A DNA stretch of 64,000 nt from an uncultured Muribaculaceae bacterium. GTDB taxonomy: Bacteria; Bacteroidota; Bacteroidia; Bacteroidales; Muribaculaceae. The DNA lies in the NCBI GenBank assembly GCA_910585275.1, contig CAJUCW010000010.1:1-64000 (forward strand). Direction: 5' to 3'. A program made the translations under genes and the position numbers. Each line of letters opens with the position of its first letter. The stretch's first letter is position 1. This document shows positions 23,676-31,863 of this stretch, piece after piece. The notes below the pieces were generated by a model. It was not told the origin of the DNA. It saw only the letters and a program-made list of their open reading frames with translations, and ran no database searches.

Positions 23676-23895
23676 GGTTGGCTGTCCCGGTGTCCCACTG
23701 GCTGGGGGCGGGACAGTGGGACACCGGGACAGGCAACCAAAATCAGCGATAATAAATCCGGCATCCCAATGATAATGCATTATGCATTAATTAAACCCTC
23801 TCGTCCTATGGCCTTCTGGTCTCTCCAACAAACTAACGAACTAACGACTCCTGTCCATCCATAAAAATCTCTGTCTCGCATGACTTTCTGTTTTT
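23676..23895 (+). repeat. Composite dispersed repeat, copy 2
   Basis: Same architecture and orientation as 14841-15090: palindrome arms of 25 bp with one mismatch (23676-23700 and 23714-23738), the CCAAAATCAGCGATAATAA spacer, only two heptamers (23776-23789), and the conserved tail. It closes the right edge of the caspase-protein cassette, so the two copies are direct repeats about 8.8 kb apart. Confidence 0.85.
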
Positions 23896-24401
23896 TGTAT
23901 CCCTCATTCCGATGTCAACACTAACTAACGACTAACCGACTAACGACTTATTTCCCTTGATACTTTAATAGCGCATCTGCGCGTCAGGATTATATAATAT
24001 GATGAATATCATATTTATATAATACGCTCCCCCTAACGGATATACTATATGTATCCCCGTCTAACGTCTAATGTATAATAAAAATTCACCGCAAAGTTAC
24101 CACACCTCCCTTCCCCCAATGTTTTATTCTGCAACAAACCCTCAACCCATAAAAACTAAAACCCAAATAGCAAATTTGAATCGTGTGAGCGCCTCGACGC
24201 GAAAAATCCCTGAAAAAAGTTGATGTCCCGGTGTCCCACTGTCCTGGCCTTGGGACAGTGGGACACCGGGACAGTCAACCAAAATCAGTGGTAACACACG
24301 CTCTTAAGTTAAAAAAGCATCCTGCTTGACACTCATAGCAAAATCAACATCAAGCCAAAACAGGTAAATAAGGATACTTGATAACTTATGTGCCATTTGT
24401 G
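23896..24401. other. Gene-free stretch with a third palindrome copy
   Basis: It holds CTAACGACTAA-type simple repeats (23920-23950), AT-rich DNA, and at 24203-24292 a third copy of the palindrome: perfect 21-bp arms 24224-24244 and 24253-24273, preceded by the same ATCCCTGAAAAAA edge and followed by CAACCAAAATCAG, but lacking the heptamers and tail. No coding frame of substance. Confidence 0.6.
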
Positions 24402-24432
24402 TTGTTATTGTAATACATTTACATTAACTTTG
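24402..24432 (+). promoter_or_regulatory. Promoter and operator of the RHH antitoxin gene
   Basis: TTG at 24402-24404, a 20-bp spacer and TAACTTTG at 24425-24432. Between them lies a perfect palindrome TGTAA-N5-TTACA at 24409-24423, well placed for repression by the RHH protein encoded next. Confidence 0.6.
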
Positions 24433-24452
24433 TAGTCTAAAATAATACCGTC

Positions 24453-24707
24453 ATGGACATAGCACTTAAAAAAAATCAGAGTTTCCGTCTTTCTGTTGAT
24501 CTCATTGAAAGACTCAAGCAACTTGCCAAACGTCAGAACCGCAGTCTTAACAACTACGTTGAGACTGTTTTGCTTGACGCTGCCTATCATGAACCTAACG
24601 CTGCAACTCTCGCTGCGATGAAAGAGGTCGAGAGTGGAGCGTTGCGTAATGAACCGGCGATTGACCTGTCGTCCATCGAGGCAATGGAGAAATCTATGGG
24701 ATTATGA
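24453..24707 (+). CDS. Ribbon-helix-helix antitoxin
   Basis: An 84-residue protein. MDIALKKNQSFRLSVDLIE followed by RLKQLAKRQNRSLNNYVETV is a ribbon-helix-helix DNA-binding fold as in RelB/DUF6364-type antitoxins, and the acidic C-terminus would wrap the toxin. It overlaps the following YafQ-like frame by 4 bp (ATGA). It appears intact. Confidence 0.8.
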   Translation: MDIALKKNQSFRLSVDLIERLKQLAKRQNRSLNNYVETVLLDAAYHEPNAATLAAMKEVESGALRNEPAIDLSSIEAMEKSMGL

Positions 24708-24976
24708 AAAAGTTAAAAGCATCTTCACAGTATAAGAAAGACTACAAGAGATTCAGAAATAATCCCAAGAAAGTCGAGGCGCTTAACCAAATCCTCAAAA
24801 AGCTCGCCAACGAAGAGTAAATCCCGGAGAAGCATAATCCTCACATGCTGGCAGGTGATTACAAGGGATATATGGAATGCCATATTGAAAGTGACTTCCT
24901 GCTTATTTGGTTTGACCCTGATACTGACCAAATAGACCTTGTGCGTCTTGGATCTCATTCGGAATTATTTGGATGA
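24704..24976 (+). pseudogene. YafQ/RelE-family toxin with an in-frame ochre codon
   Basis: The frame starts MKKLKASSQYKKDYKRF, typical of YafQ toxins, and has TAA at codon 39 (24818-24820). It then continues in frame for 51 more sense codons (beginning IPEKHNPHMLAGDYKGYMEC, later FLLIWFDPD and LVRLGSHSELFG), the normal YafQ ending, to TGA at 24974-24976. A single base change explains it. Without readthrough the toxin lacks its active C-terminal strands. The stop codon is also the first base of the next repeat. Confidence 0.8.
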
Positions 24977-25163
24977 CACCGGGACAGTCAACCAAAATCA
25001 GCGATAATAAATCCGGCATCCCAATGATTGTGCATTATGCATTATGAATTGTGCATTATGAATTGTGCATTATGCATTGTGCATTGTGCATTGTGCATAA
25101 TGCATTATGCATTATGCATTATGCATTATGCATTATGAATTATGCATTATGCATTATGCATTA
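24975..25163 (+). repeat. Composite dispersed repeat, copy 4, with 19-unit heptamer array
   Basis: It begins inside the toxin stop codon with only the right part of the palindrome (GACACCGGGACAGTCAACC), then the spacer, then 19 in-register heptamers of TGCATTA, TGCATTG or TGAATTA type at 25031-25163, and a diverged tail (to about 25200). Copies 1 and 2 carry 4 and 2 heptamers, so the array varies between copies. The rest of 25164-25389 shows no gene. Confidence 0.85.
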
Positions 25164-25389
25164 ATTAAACCCTCTTCTCCTATGAAACTATGGCCTTCTG
25201 ACAACTCGACGATAGAAAAAACTGGACCACCTTGTGTTTTATTTTGGACCGCTATGGACTTCTATTTAATTATCAATGATTTATTGTTGTAAACTGGTCC
25301 AATTATTTACATATTCCGCGGTATATCCGTTCGCTTTGCTTTCAATTGGAATGAGTGAGCAGCCTTTTATTTTCGTGAAATGAATTTTT

Positions 25390-25419
25390 TTGATATATGG
25401 TTGAAATTTGTTAAGTTTG
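25390..25419 (+). promoter_or_regulatory. Promoter of the GH43 gene
   Basis: TTG at 25390-25392, a 19-bp spacer and TAAGTTTG at 25412-25419, about 55 bp before the start codon. It marks the return to ordinary backbone sequence. Confidence 0.7.
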
Positions 25420-25473
25420 CAGAACGTAACCGCAAGCGGTTCGTGTTGAAGAAAAAACTAACCTTACCATGTT

Positions 25474-26784
25474 ATGACAATAAAATCAAAAATCTTTTTA
25501 GGTGTGATGGCGGCGGGTTTTCTGATGCCGTCTTTAGGCAATGCCGCTGCAACAAGCGACAAGGCTAAAGACAAGGAAACCGTGAAGCAGTCGTTGTCTT
25601 CCCTCTCAATTCCCGGTGGCACCAACATGCGCCGTTCCGATATCAAGCTGCCGACGCAGGGCGCCGACGGCACGGTCATTACCTGGAAATCTTCCGATCC
25701 CTCTTACATCGATAATTCCGGAAAGATTCTAAAACGTGCATCACAAGGTTCGGGTAAACGCGAAGTGACGCTCACCGCAACTGCAAAAAAGAACAAAGCA
25801 AAGGAATCGCGCAAATTCAAGGTAAGCGTTGCCGAAGAGGAAGACTTCGATTCTTATCTGTTCGTATATTTCCCGAGCAACGACGACGAAAACCTTTATT
25901 ATGCCATAGGTGAAGACGGATATAACTTCACTCCTCTCAACGGAGGACGGAAGGTGATGGCTTCCGACACGGTCGCAATCAAGAAAGGAATCCGCGACCC
26001 TCACATCCTTCGAGGTCCCGACGGTCGTTTCTATATGGTTGCAACCGATATGCAATGCCGCGAAGGTTGGAGTTCTAACCGTGGTATCGTGATGTATTCA
26101 AGCGACGACCTCGTGAACTGGAAACATTCCACCGTCCATTTCCCCGACCGTTTCAAGGAATGGGTAAACGTCAAAAGGGTATGGGCTCCCGAGGTGATAT
26201 GGGATCCGGATTATCAGAACGCCGACGGTAAAAAGGGGCGTTACCTCGTATATTTCTCACTTCTCACGGACGACGGAAAATGCGACTACGACAAGATTTA
26301 TTATTGCTACGCCAACGATGATTTCACAGACCTGATTACAGATCCTGTATATTTCTACGACCGTGGCTCTGCCACCATCGACGGCGACATCGTATATGAC
26401 GAGCGCACCGGACTATACCACATGGTCTATAAGAACGAGGGGAACGGAAGCATCTGTCAGGTGACAGCCACCCGTCTCACCGCCGAGCCCGGAAAGCCGG
26501 CCGGCAGCCAGTGGGGCAATCCCTCCGACCCGTTGCAGCAGACGGATGTGAGCGTGGAGGGTGCGGGAATGTTCCGCCTTATCAATAGCGATTCCCACAT
26601 ACTTATGTATGACTGCTACATGAACGGATATTATCAGTTCTGCGAGAGCGAAGACCTTGAGAACTTCAAACTTAAGGCGCAAACCGAAACCAAAGGGGCG
26701 TTTACTCCCCGCCATGGCACGGTGATGCCGATTACGAAAGCCGAACGCGAACGTATTCTGAAAGCGTTCCCGATTGAGAAATGA
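25474..26784 (+). CDS. Secreted GH43-like glycoside hydrolase with Ig-like N-terminal domain
   Basis: 436 residues. Signal peptide (about 1-25), then an Ig-like strand-rich domain (about 35-120, TVITWKSSDPSYIDNSG is the usual atrophied bacterial Ig pattern), then a five-bladed propeller domain (about 128-430). IRDPHILRGPDGRFYMVATD provides the catalytic-base Asp region, VWAPEVIWDPDY is a conserved GH43 block, and SVEGAGMFR is a likely acid Glu region. Such enzymes act on arabinose- or xylose-containing glycans. It stands alone; the exact specificity cannot be told. Confidence 0.85.
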   Translation: MTIKSKIFLGVMAAGFLMPSLGNAAATSDKAKDKETVKQSLSSLSIPGGTNMRRSDIKLPTQGADGTVITWKSSDPSYIDNSGKILKRASQGSGKREVTLTATAKKNKAKESRKFKVSVAEEEDFDSYLFVYFPSNDDENLYYAIGEDGYNFTPLNGGRKVMASDTVAIKKGIRDPHILRGPDGRFYMVATDMQCREGWSSNRGIVMYSSDDLVNWKHSTVHFPDRFKEWVNVKRVWAPEVIWDPDYQNADGKKGRYLVYFSLLTDDGKCDYDKIYYCYANDDFTDLITDPVYFYDRGSATIDGDIVYDERTGLYHMVYKNEGNGSICQVTATRLTAEPGKPAGSQWGNPSDPLQQTDVSVEGAGMFRLINSDSHILMYDCYMNGYYQFCESEDLENFKLKAQTETKGAFTPRHGTVMPITKAERERILKAFPIEK

Positions 26785-26817
26785 CAATCCCGATCAATAA
26801 ATAATGATATGCCATAA

Positions 26818-26855
26818 AACGGATGGGCGAACCTGCAGAGATTCGCCCATCCGTT
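26818..26855. terminator. Bidirectional terminator between GH43 and uxuA
   Basis: Perfect 14-bp arms (26818-26831 and 26842-26855, core GGATGGGCGAA) with a 10-nt loop, and T6 on the plus side. It serves the convergent GH43 and uxuA genes. Confidence 0.85.
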
Positions 26856-26867
26856 TTTTATGCGTGA

Positions 26868-28031
26868 TTATTTCTCGGAAGCTATGGTGGCCATGATCCC
26901 TGCCACCTCTCCGAGGGCGAGCATACGCCCATGGAAAGAATAGCCGGCATTGTAGCCCATCTTCTCGTCGCCGAGCATTAGCGGGGCGTGGTCAACGCGC
27001 ATAGGCACGCCGGGGCGTTTCTTCTCAAACGTGCGCGTCACCTCTATCAGTCTCGGGTCAAGGTGTGACGACTCCTTAAAGTCACCGTTCGGCATCACGT
27101 TGCAGATGCGAAGATGCACGAAGTGGGTGCGGTCGGCATATTTTTCGGCAAGTTCCATCACATTGTTGTGGGCTCCTGCGGAAAGCGAACCGCAGCAGAA
27201 CGTGAGTCCGTTGTGGGGATTGGGAACAGCGTCAAGGAACTTACGGATATCCTCGTCGCAGGTCACAATCCTCGGGAGTCCGAGAATCTGAAGTGGCGGG
27301 TCGTCGGGATGCACGCACATATTCACGTCATATTCGTCGCACACCGGCATGATTGCGTTGAGGAAGTATGCCATGTTCTCACGGAGCTTGTCTGCGTCCA
27401 TTCCCTCGTAAAGCTTCAGAAGCTCGCGGAATTTGCCGACAGGGTCGAGGTCGCCTTCCGATATATTACCGTTCACAAAACCCTGGGTCTTGACAATGAT
27501 ATTATCGACAAGGCGTTTCTCAGCCTCATTGTCCATGCGGGGCACAACCTCTTCCTCCATTCTGCGCAATGTCTCTTCGTCATAATCATTGCGTGCGCCC
27601 TCGCGCTTGAGGATGTTGATGTCGAAATATGCGAATTCGGCACGGTTGAAATAAAGGTTGGAGGTGCCGTCGGGGTTGGGATATTCAAGGTCGGTGCGGG
27701 CCCAGTCGAGCACCGGCATTAAATTGTAGCAGATTGTCTTGACTCCTGCCTTGCCGAGATTCGCAAGGCTGATTTTATAATTCTCAATCAGAGCGTCGCG
27801 TTTTGGTCCGGCAAATTTAATATCCTCACACACCGGCAGACTTTCAACTACCGACCAACGTAATCCATGGGCTTCGATATAGTCTTTCATCTTGTTGATT
27901 TCTTCAAGACTCCAGACTTCGCCGTTGGGGATATGATGGAGCGAAGTCACAATCCCTTCCACTCCTATCTGGCGGAGCATGTCAAGGGTGATTGGGTCGT
28001 TTGGCCCGAACCATCTCCATGTTTTTTCCAT
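26868..28031 (-). CDS. uxuA: Mannonate dehydratase
   Basis: 387 residues from ATG 28031 (MEKTWRWFGPNDPITL, the family N-terminus). It dehydrates D-mannonate to 2-keto-3-deoxygluconate in hexuronate breakdown. Family blocks are visible: CYNLMPVLDWARTDL, MCVHPDDPP (metal and substrate His/Asp), CCGSLSAGAHN and RVDHAPLMLGDE near the C-terminus. It is the last gene of a kdgK-eda-uxuA operon, but a terminator-like hairpin lies in the 73-bp gap before it. Confidence 0.95.
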   Translation of the reverse strand: MEKTWRWFGPNDPITLDMLRQIGVEGIVTSLHHIPNGEVWSLEEINKMKDYIEAHGLRWSVVESLPVCEDIKFAGPKRDALIENYKISLANLGKAGVKTICYNLMPVLDWARTDLEYPNPDGTSNLYFNRAEFAYFDINILKREGARNDYDEETLRRMEEEVVPRMDNEAEKRLVDNIIVKTQGFVNGNISEGDLDPVGKFRELLKLYEGMDADKLRENMAYFLNAIMPVCDEYDVNMCVHPDDPPLQILGLPRIVTCDEDIRKFLDAVPNPHNGLTFCCGSLSAGAHNNVMELAEKYADRTHFVHLRICNVMPNGDFKESSHLDPRLIEVTRTFEKKRPGVPMRVDHAPLMLGDEKMGYNAGYSFHGRMLALGEVAGIMATIASEK

Positions 28032-28052
28032 TATCGTAAAAGAATTGAATAA

Positions 28053-28081
28053 AAGGGTCACGGACAAAAGCCGTGGCCCTT
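28053..28081 (-). terminator. Terminator-like hairpin between eda and uxuA
   Basis: On the minus strand AAGGGCCACGG pairs with CCGTGACCCTT (one G-T pair) around a 7-nt loop and is followed by TTTTATTC. It could end or attenuate transcription after eda, lowering uxuA output, or protect the upstream message. Confidence 0.55.
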
Positions 28082-28104
28082 CATATGCTGTTTATGTGTT
28101 CTTA

Positions 28105-28764
28105 TTATTTCTTTGCGTAAGAGAGGGCTTCCTTGCATTTTGCAGAAATCCATGCCCAGTCTTTGGCTGCCACAACTTCCTTGGGGAAGAGTTTGGAGCC
28201 CATTCCTACGGCAAACACGCCTGCTTTGAACCATGAAGAAAGATTCTCTTCAGTCGGCTCAACGCCACCGGTAACCATAATCTTCGACCATGGCATAGGG
28301 GCGAGAAGGCCCTTCACCATCTTCGGGCCGAGAACGTCGCCGGGGAACATCTTGCAGACGTCGCATCCCATTTCCTGTGCGAACCCGATTTCGCTTACGC
28401 TTCCGCATCCGGGCACGTATGGTACGCCACGACGGTTGCATACCTTTGCCACTTCTGGATTGAAGAGGGGACCTACCACGAAATCAGCGCCAAGCTGCAT
28501 ATAGAGGGCGGCGGTGGCGGGTTCCACGATAGAACCTACGCCAAGGCACATCTCGGGGCATTCTTTTGCCACGAATTTTGACACTTCCGCAAACACCTCG
28601 TGCGCGAAGTCTCCACGGTTGGTGAACTCAAAAAGACGCACACCTCCGTCATAACATGCTTTCACAACGGCTTTAGCCACTTCCGCATCTTTGTTGTAGA
28701 ACACGGGCACCATGGGAGCTGCAGCCATCTTGTTGAGCACGCTCAATTTATTGTTTCTTGCCAT
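28105..28764 (-). CDS. eda: KDPG/KHG aldolase
   Basis: 219 residues from ATG 28764. It splits 2-keto-3-deoxy-6-phosphogluconate to pyruvate and glyceraldehyde 3-phosphate. Class I aldolase features: MVPVFYNKD at the N-terminus, LFEFTNRGD with the catalytic-site Glu/Arg, and the Schiff-base Lys in CKMFPGDVLGP (about 135-145), and IMVTGGVEPT. It sits between kdgK (52-bp gap) and uxuA. A longer in-frame reading upstream lacks homology and is rejected. Confidence 0.93.
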   Translation of the reverse strand: MARNNKLSVLNKMAAAPMVPVFYNKDAEVAKAVVKACYDGGVRLFEFTNRGDFAHEVFAEVSKFVAKECPEMCLGVGSIVEPATAALYMQLGADFVVGPLFNPEVAKVCNRRGVPYVPGCGSVSEIGFAQEMGCDVCKMFPGDVLGPKMVKGLLAPMPWSKIMVTGGVEPTEENLSSWFKAGVFAVGMGSKLFPKEVVAAKDWAWISAKCKEALSYAKK

Positions 28765-28816
28765 TATAGTAGTCTTTATTTCAGCCGATGAAAAAAACGG
28801 CGTTCGATTATATTTT

Positions 28817-29839
28817 TTATCTCTGGACGCGTCCGTTGGCATTGCCGCCGGCGAGGGCTTTCACTTCAGCTTCGCTCACGAGGTTGAAGTCGCCGTTGAT
28901 GGTCTGCTTGAGAGCCGACGCAGCCACAGCGAATTCAAGGGCTTCTCCCTGGGTGGGGAGGGTGAGGAGGCCATGGATGAGGCCGCCGGAGAAGGAGTCG
29001 CCGCCGCCTACGCGGTCAACGATTGGATTGATTTCGTAGCGTTTCGACTCATAGAATTCCTTGCCGTCGTAAATCATGCCCTTCCAGCCGTTGAACGACG
29101 CGGAGTAGCTTTCACGAAGGGTGGAAACCACATATTTGAAGCCGAATTCTTTCGCCATCTCGCGGAAAATGTTCTTATAGCCTTCGGCACCCGTGTTGCC
29201 GCTTTCTACGTCAGCGTCCGGCTTGAACCCGAGGCAAAGCTCGGCGTCTTCCTCGTTGCCTATGCAGACATCGACATATTTCATGAGGGGCTTCATCACT
29301 GACTGGGCTTTCTCCGATGTCCAGAGTTTCTTGCGGAAGTTGAGGTCAACGCTCACCGTTACGCCATGACGCTTCGCGGCTTCACACGCGAGACGGGTGA
29401 GTTCGGCGGCTTTGTCGCTGATGGCGGGGGTGATGCCGCTCCAGTGGAACCAGTCGGCGCCTTCCATGATTTTATCGAAATCGAAATCGGAAGGGTCTGC
29501 CTCCGCTATTGCGGAATGTGCGCGGTCATAAACCACCTTTGAAGGACGCATGGAAGCGCCGGTCTCGCAATAGTAGATGCCTACGCGTTCGCCGCCACGG
29601 GCTATGAACGAGGTGTCAACGCCATATCGGCGGAGTGCGTTGACCGCAGCCTGTCCGATTTCATGCGTCGGGAGTTTTGATACGAAATACGCTTCATGAC
29701 CGTAGTTGGCGCAACTTACTGCTACATTCGCTTCGCCACCGCCCCAGATTACGCGGAAAGAATCTGATTGGATAAAACGGTCGAAGCCGTTGGGGGAAAG
29801 ACGCAACATGATCTCTCCCAGAGTCACTATTTTGCTCAT
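28817..29839 (-). CDS. kdgK: 2-Dehydro-3-deoxygluconokinase
   Basis: 340 residues from ATG 29839 (MSKIVTLGEIMLRLSP). A PfkB-family sugar kinase that phosphorylates KDG to KDPG. GGGEANVAVSCANYG near the N-terminus and the C-terminal DRVGGGDSFSGGLIHG with the catalytic Asp are clear. It is the first gene of the hexuronate operon; the promoter lies at 29868-29899. Confidence 0.93.
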   Translation of the reverse strand: MSKIVTLGEIMLRLSPNGFDRFIQSDSFRVIWGGGEANVAVSCANYGHEAYFVSKLPTHEIGQAAVNALRRYGVDTSFIARGGERVGIYYCETGASMRPSKVVYDRAHSAIAEADPSDFDFDKIMEGADWFHWSGITPAISDKAAELTRLACEAAKRHGVTVSVDLNFRKKLWTSEKAQSVMKPLMKYVDVCIGNEEDAELCLGFKPDADVESGNTGAEGYKNIFREMAKEFGFKYVVSTLRESYSASFNGWKGMIYDGKEFYESKRYEINPIVDRVGGGDSFSGGLIHGLLTLPTQGEALEFAVAASALKQTINGDFNLVSEAEVKALAGGNANGRVQR

Positions 29840-29867
29840 TGTCTTGATTAGGTTGGTTTCAGTGTTG

Positions 29868-29899
29868 CAAAGATAATAAAATCTTCTTAATAGCCGCAA
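29868..29899 (-). promoter_or_regulatory. Promoter of the kdgK-eda-uxuA operon
   Basis: Read on the minus strand: TTG (plus 29897-29899), a 21-bp spacer and TATCTTTG (plus 29868-29875). The start codon is 28 bp downstream. Confidence 0.65.
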
Positions 29900-30114
29900 G
29901 GGGTGGAAGGTAATATGAACTGAAAGATGATGTTTTTTGATGAAAAAGCATGGAAGTCATTTCCGATTCGAGGGGTATGGGGTCAGAATCCGATGGCAAG
30001 TGAAACGAAAAAGGGGTATAGGGAATATAATAAATCGTGTATATTTCGTTAATATTTGTGGGTTGCCCGTCCGTAAGGGGATGGTAATCCTTGAAAGATT
30101 ATATAAAACCAGAT

Positions 30115-30621
30115 ATGAAATCGGATAATTCTGAAGAGATTTTCCCTATTGTGGATGAGTCGGGAAATATAATCGGGAAAGCCACCCGTGGAGAATGCCA
30201 CGGAGGTTCGATGTTGCTTCATCCTGTGGTGCATTTGCATGTTTTCGACATGAAAGGGCGTCTCTACCTCCAGAAACGGCCGGAATGGAAAGATATCCAG
30301 CCTGGTAAATGGGATACGGCGGTTGGCGGTCATGTGGATTATGGCGAGGATGTGGCCGCAGCCCTCCTGAGGGAGGCGCGAGAGGAGCTCGGCATTTCCG
30401 GCTTCGTCCCGTCTTTTCTGTCAAGCTATGTTTTCGAGTCCTCCAGGGAGAGGGAGCTTGTGAATGCTTTCAAGACGACGGTTGATGAATTGCCGCATCC
30501 GAGCGACGAACTCGACGGCGGCAGGTTTTGGACTATTGAAGAAATCGAGGCCGGATTGGGTAAGGGCATATTCACCCCCAATTTTGAAAGCGAGTATATA
30601 AGGATAATAAGAAATGTATGA
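30115..30621 (+). CDS. Nudix hydrolase (YfcD/IPP isomerase-like group)
   Basis: 168 residues from ATG 30115; an upstream in-frame TTG is less likely. The Nudix box GGHVDYGEDVAAALLREA with REELG is complete (about 71-93). The N-terminal IVDESGNIIGKATR and LQKRPEWKDIQPGKWD resemble the isopentenyl-diphosphate isomerase-like/YfcD group of Nudix proteins, whose substrates are not settled. It overlaps the MFS gene by 4 bp, so the two are translationally coupled. Confidence 0.85.
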   Translation: MKSDNSEEIFPIVDESGNIIGKATRGECHGGSMLLHPVVHLHVFDMKGRLYLQKRPEWKDIQPGKWDTAVGGHVDYGEDVAAALLREAREELGISGFVPSFLSSYVFESSRERELVNAFKTTVDELPHPSDELDGGRFWTIEEIEAGLGKGIFTPNFESEYIRIIRNV

Positions 30622-31820
30622 ACTGTAACGATTCTGCTGTTTTTTTCGGAAAGAGATACTATTTGTTTCTGATGGTGTTCCTCGGGGCGCTTTCGGCCTT
30701 CGGACCGTTTATATCCGACTTCTATCTTCCCACGCTTCCTTCGTTGGCATCGGTGTTTTCCACCACCCCTTCCATGGTGCAGCTCGGGCTCACGGCGAGT
30801 ATGCTTGGCATAGCCGTCGGTCAGCTATTGGTCGGTCCGGTCAGCGACAAATACGGCCGTCGTCCTCTTCTTGTCGCGTCTCTGCTGCTTTTTAGTTTAG
30901 CAAGCGTGGCCATTATTTTTTCCCCTACTATAGAGTTTTTCAATGTCTGCCGTTTTCTCCAAGGTCTTGGCGGATCCGGAGGGATTGTTATGTCGCGGTC
31001 GGTTGCCACGGATTGCTACAGTGGTCAGGAACTTGCTAAAACTCTTGCCATTGTGGGTACAATCAACGGGATTGCGCCTGTAATTGCCCCGCTTGTCGGA
31101 GGCATGGTAGCCAATACCGTTGGGTGGAGAGGGATTTTTCTCATCCTTCTTGTCATAGGTGTGGGGTTGCTTGCATGTTGTTCCAGGTTTCGCGAGTCGT
31201 TGCCTCGTGAAAACCGTATAAAAGGGAGCACCCTGAAGGTGGTCGGCGGTTTTGTAAAAGTGTTGCGCCAGCCATTGTTTTCAACCTATATTGCTGTTTT
31301 CGGACTTGCCTACGGAGTGCTATTCTCCTATATATCTTCCGCTCCCTTCATAGTGCAGAATCGTTTCGGTTTTTCCGAAATGCAGTTTTCTATGGTTTTT
31401 GCCGTCAATGCCATCGGCACGGCTATCGGTTCCGGACTGACCATGCGGTTTAAGAAAGTGCAAAATGCCGCGCTTTTCAGCACGGCAGGTATGACTGTTT
31501 TTGCATTGATGCAGCTTGTCGCCTTGTTTATGTCAGATTCCTTTATGGTTTATGAGACAATAACATTCCTCATGATGTTTTCAATGGGTTTTATCTTTCC
31601 GTCGGTCACCACGCTTGCCATGACGGAGGGTAGGCAAGCCATCGGAGCTGCCTCGGCCATTCTCGGTGCCGTGGGCTTCGTGTTCGGAGGGATAGTGTCG
31701 CCTCTTGTAGGACTCGGCGACATGGCTTTGTCGTCGGTTATCGTCATGCTTGTGTGTGCTTTCGGGTCGCTTCTCTTTTCTCTGATTGGCAAACGTTGTC
31801 TCGACCGCAGGGTGTCTTGA
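30618..31820 (+). CDS. Bcr/CflA-type MFS drug transporter
   Basis: 400 residues with 12 transmembrane segments. The loop GPVSDKYGRRPLL (about 73-85) is the MFS motif A, and FGPFISDFYLPTLPSL in the first helix and loop is typical of Bcr/CflA efflux proteins. It exports drugs or metabolites by proton antiport. Its start overlaps the Nudix gene stop (ATGA). Confidence 0.88.
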   Translation: MNCNDSAVFFGKRYYLFLMVFLGALSAFGPFISDFYLPTLPSLASVFSTTPSMVQLGLTASMLGIAVGQLLVGPVSDKYGRRPLLVASLLLFSLASVAIIFSPTIEFFNVCRFLQGLGGSGGIVMSRSVATDCYSGQELAKTLAIVGTINGIAPVIAPLVGGMVANTVGWRGIFLILLVIGVGLLACCSRFRESLPRENRIKGSTLKVVGGFVKVLRQPLFSTYIAVFGLAYGVLFSYISSAPFIVQNRFGFSEMQFSMVFAVNAIGTAIGSGLTMRFKKVQNAALFSTAGMTVFALMQLVALFMSDSFMVYETITFLMMFSMGFIFPSVTTLAMTEGRQAIGAASAILGAVGFVFGGIVSPLVGLGDMALSSVIVMLVCAFGSLLFSLIGKRCLDRRVS

Positions 31821-31863
31821 TTACTCCGGCAGGTAAGAGCGCATCCTTAAAATTGCGGGGTTA

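Noticed and set aside
24975..25163. CRISPR array
   Set aside because: The repeat units are 7-mers in direct contact without unique spacers, so it is a simple-sequence array. No cas genes are in the window.
27114..27722. 202-codon plus-strand frame opposite uxuA
   Set aside because: A shadow of uxuA on the other strand, with no homology or promoter. The same holds for the long frames opposite GH89 (7852-8526), GH127 (35761-36474, 37592-38590), GH13 (40076-40933) and the prenyl synthase (52622-53635).
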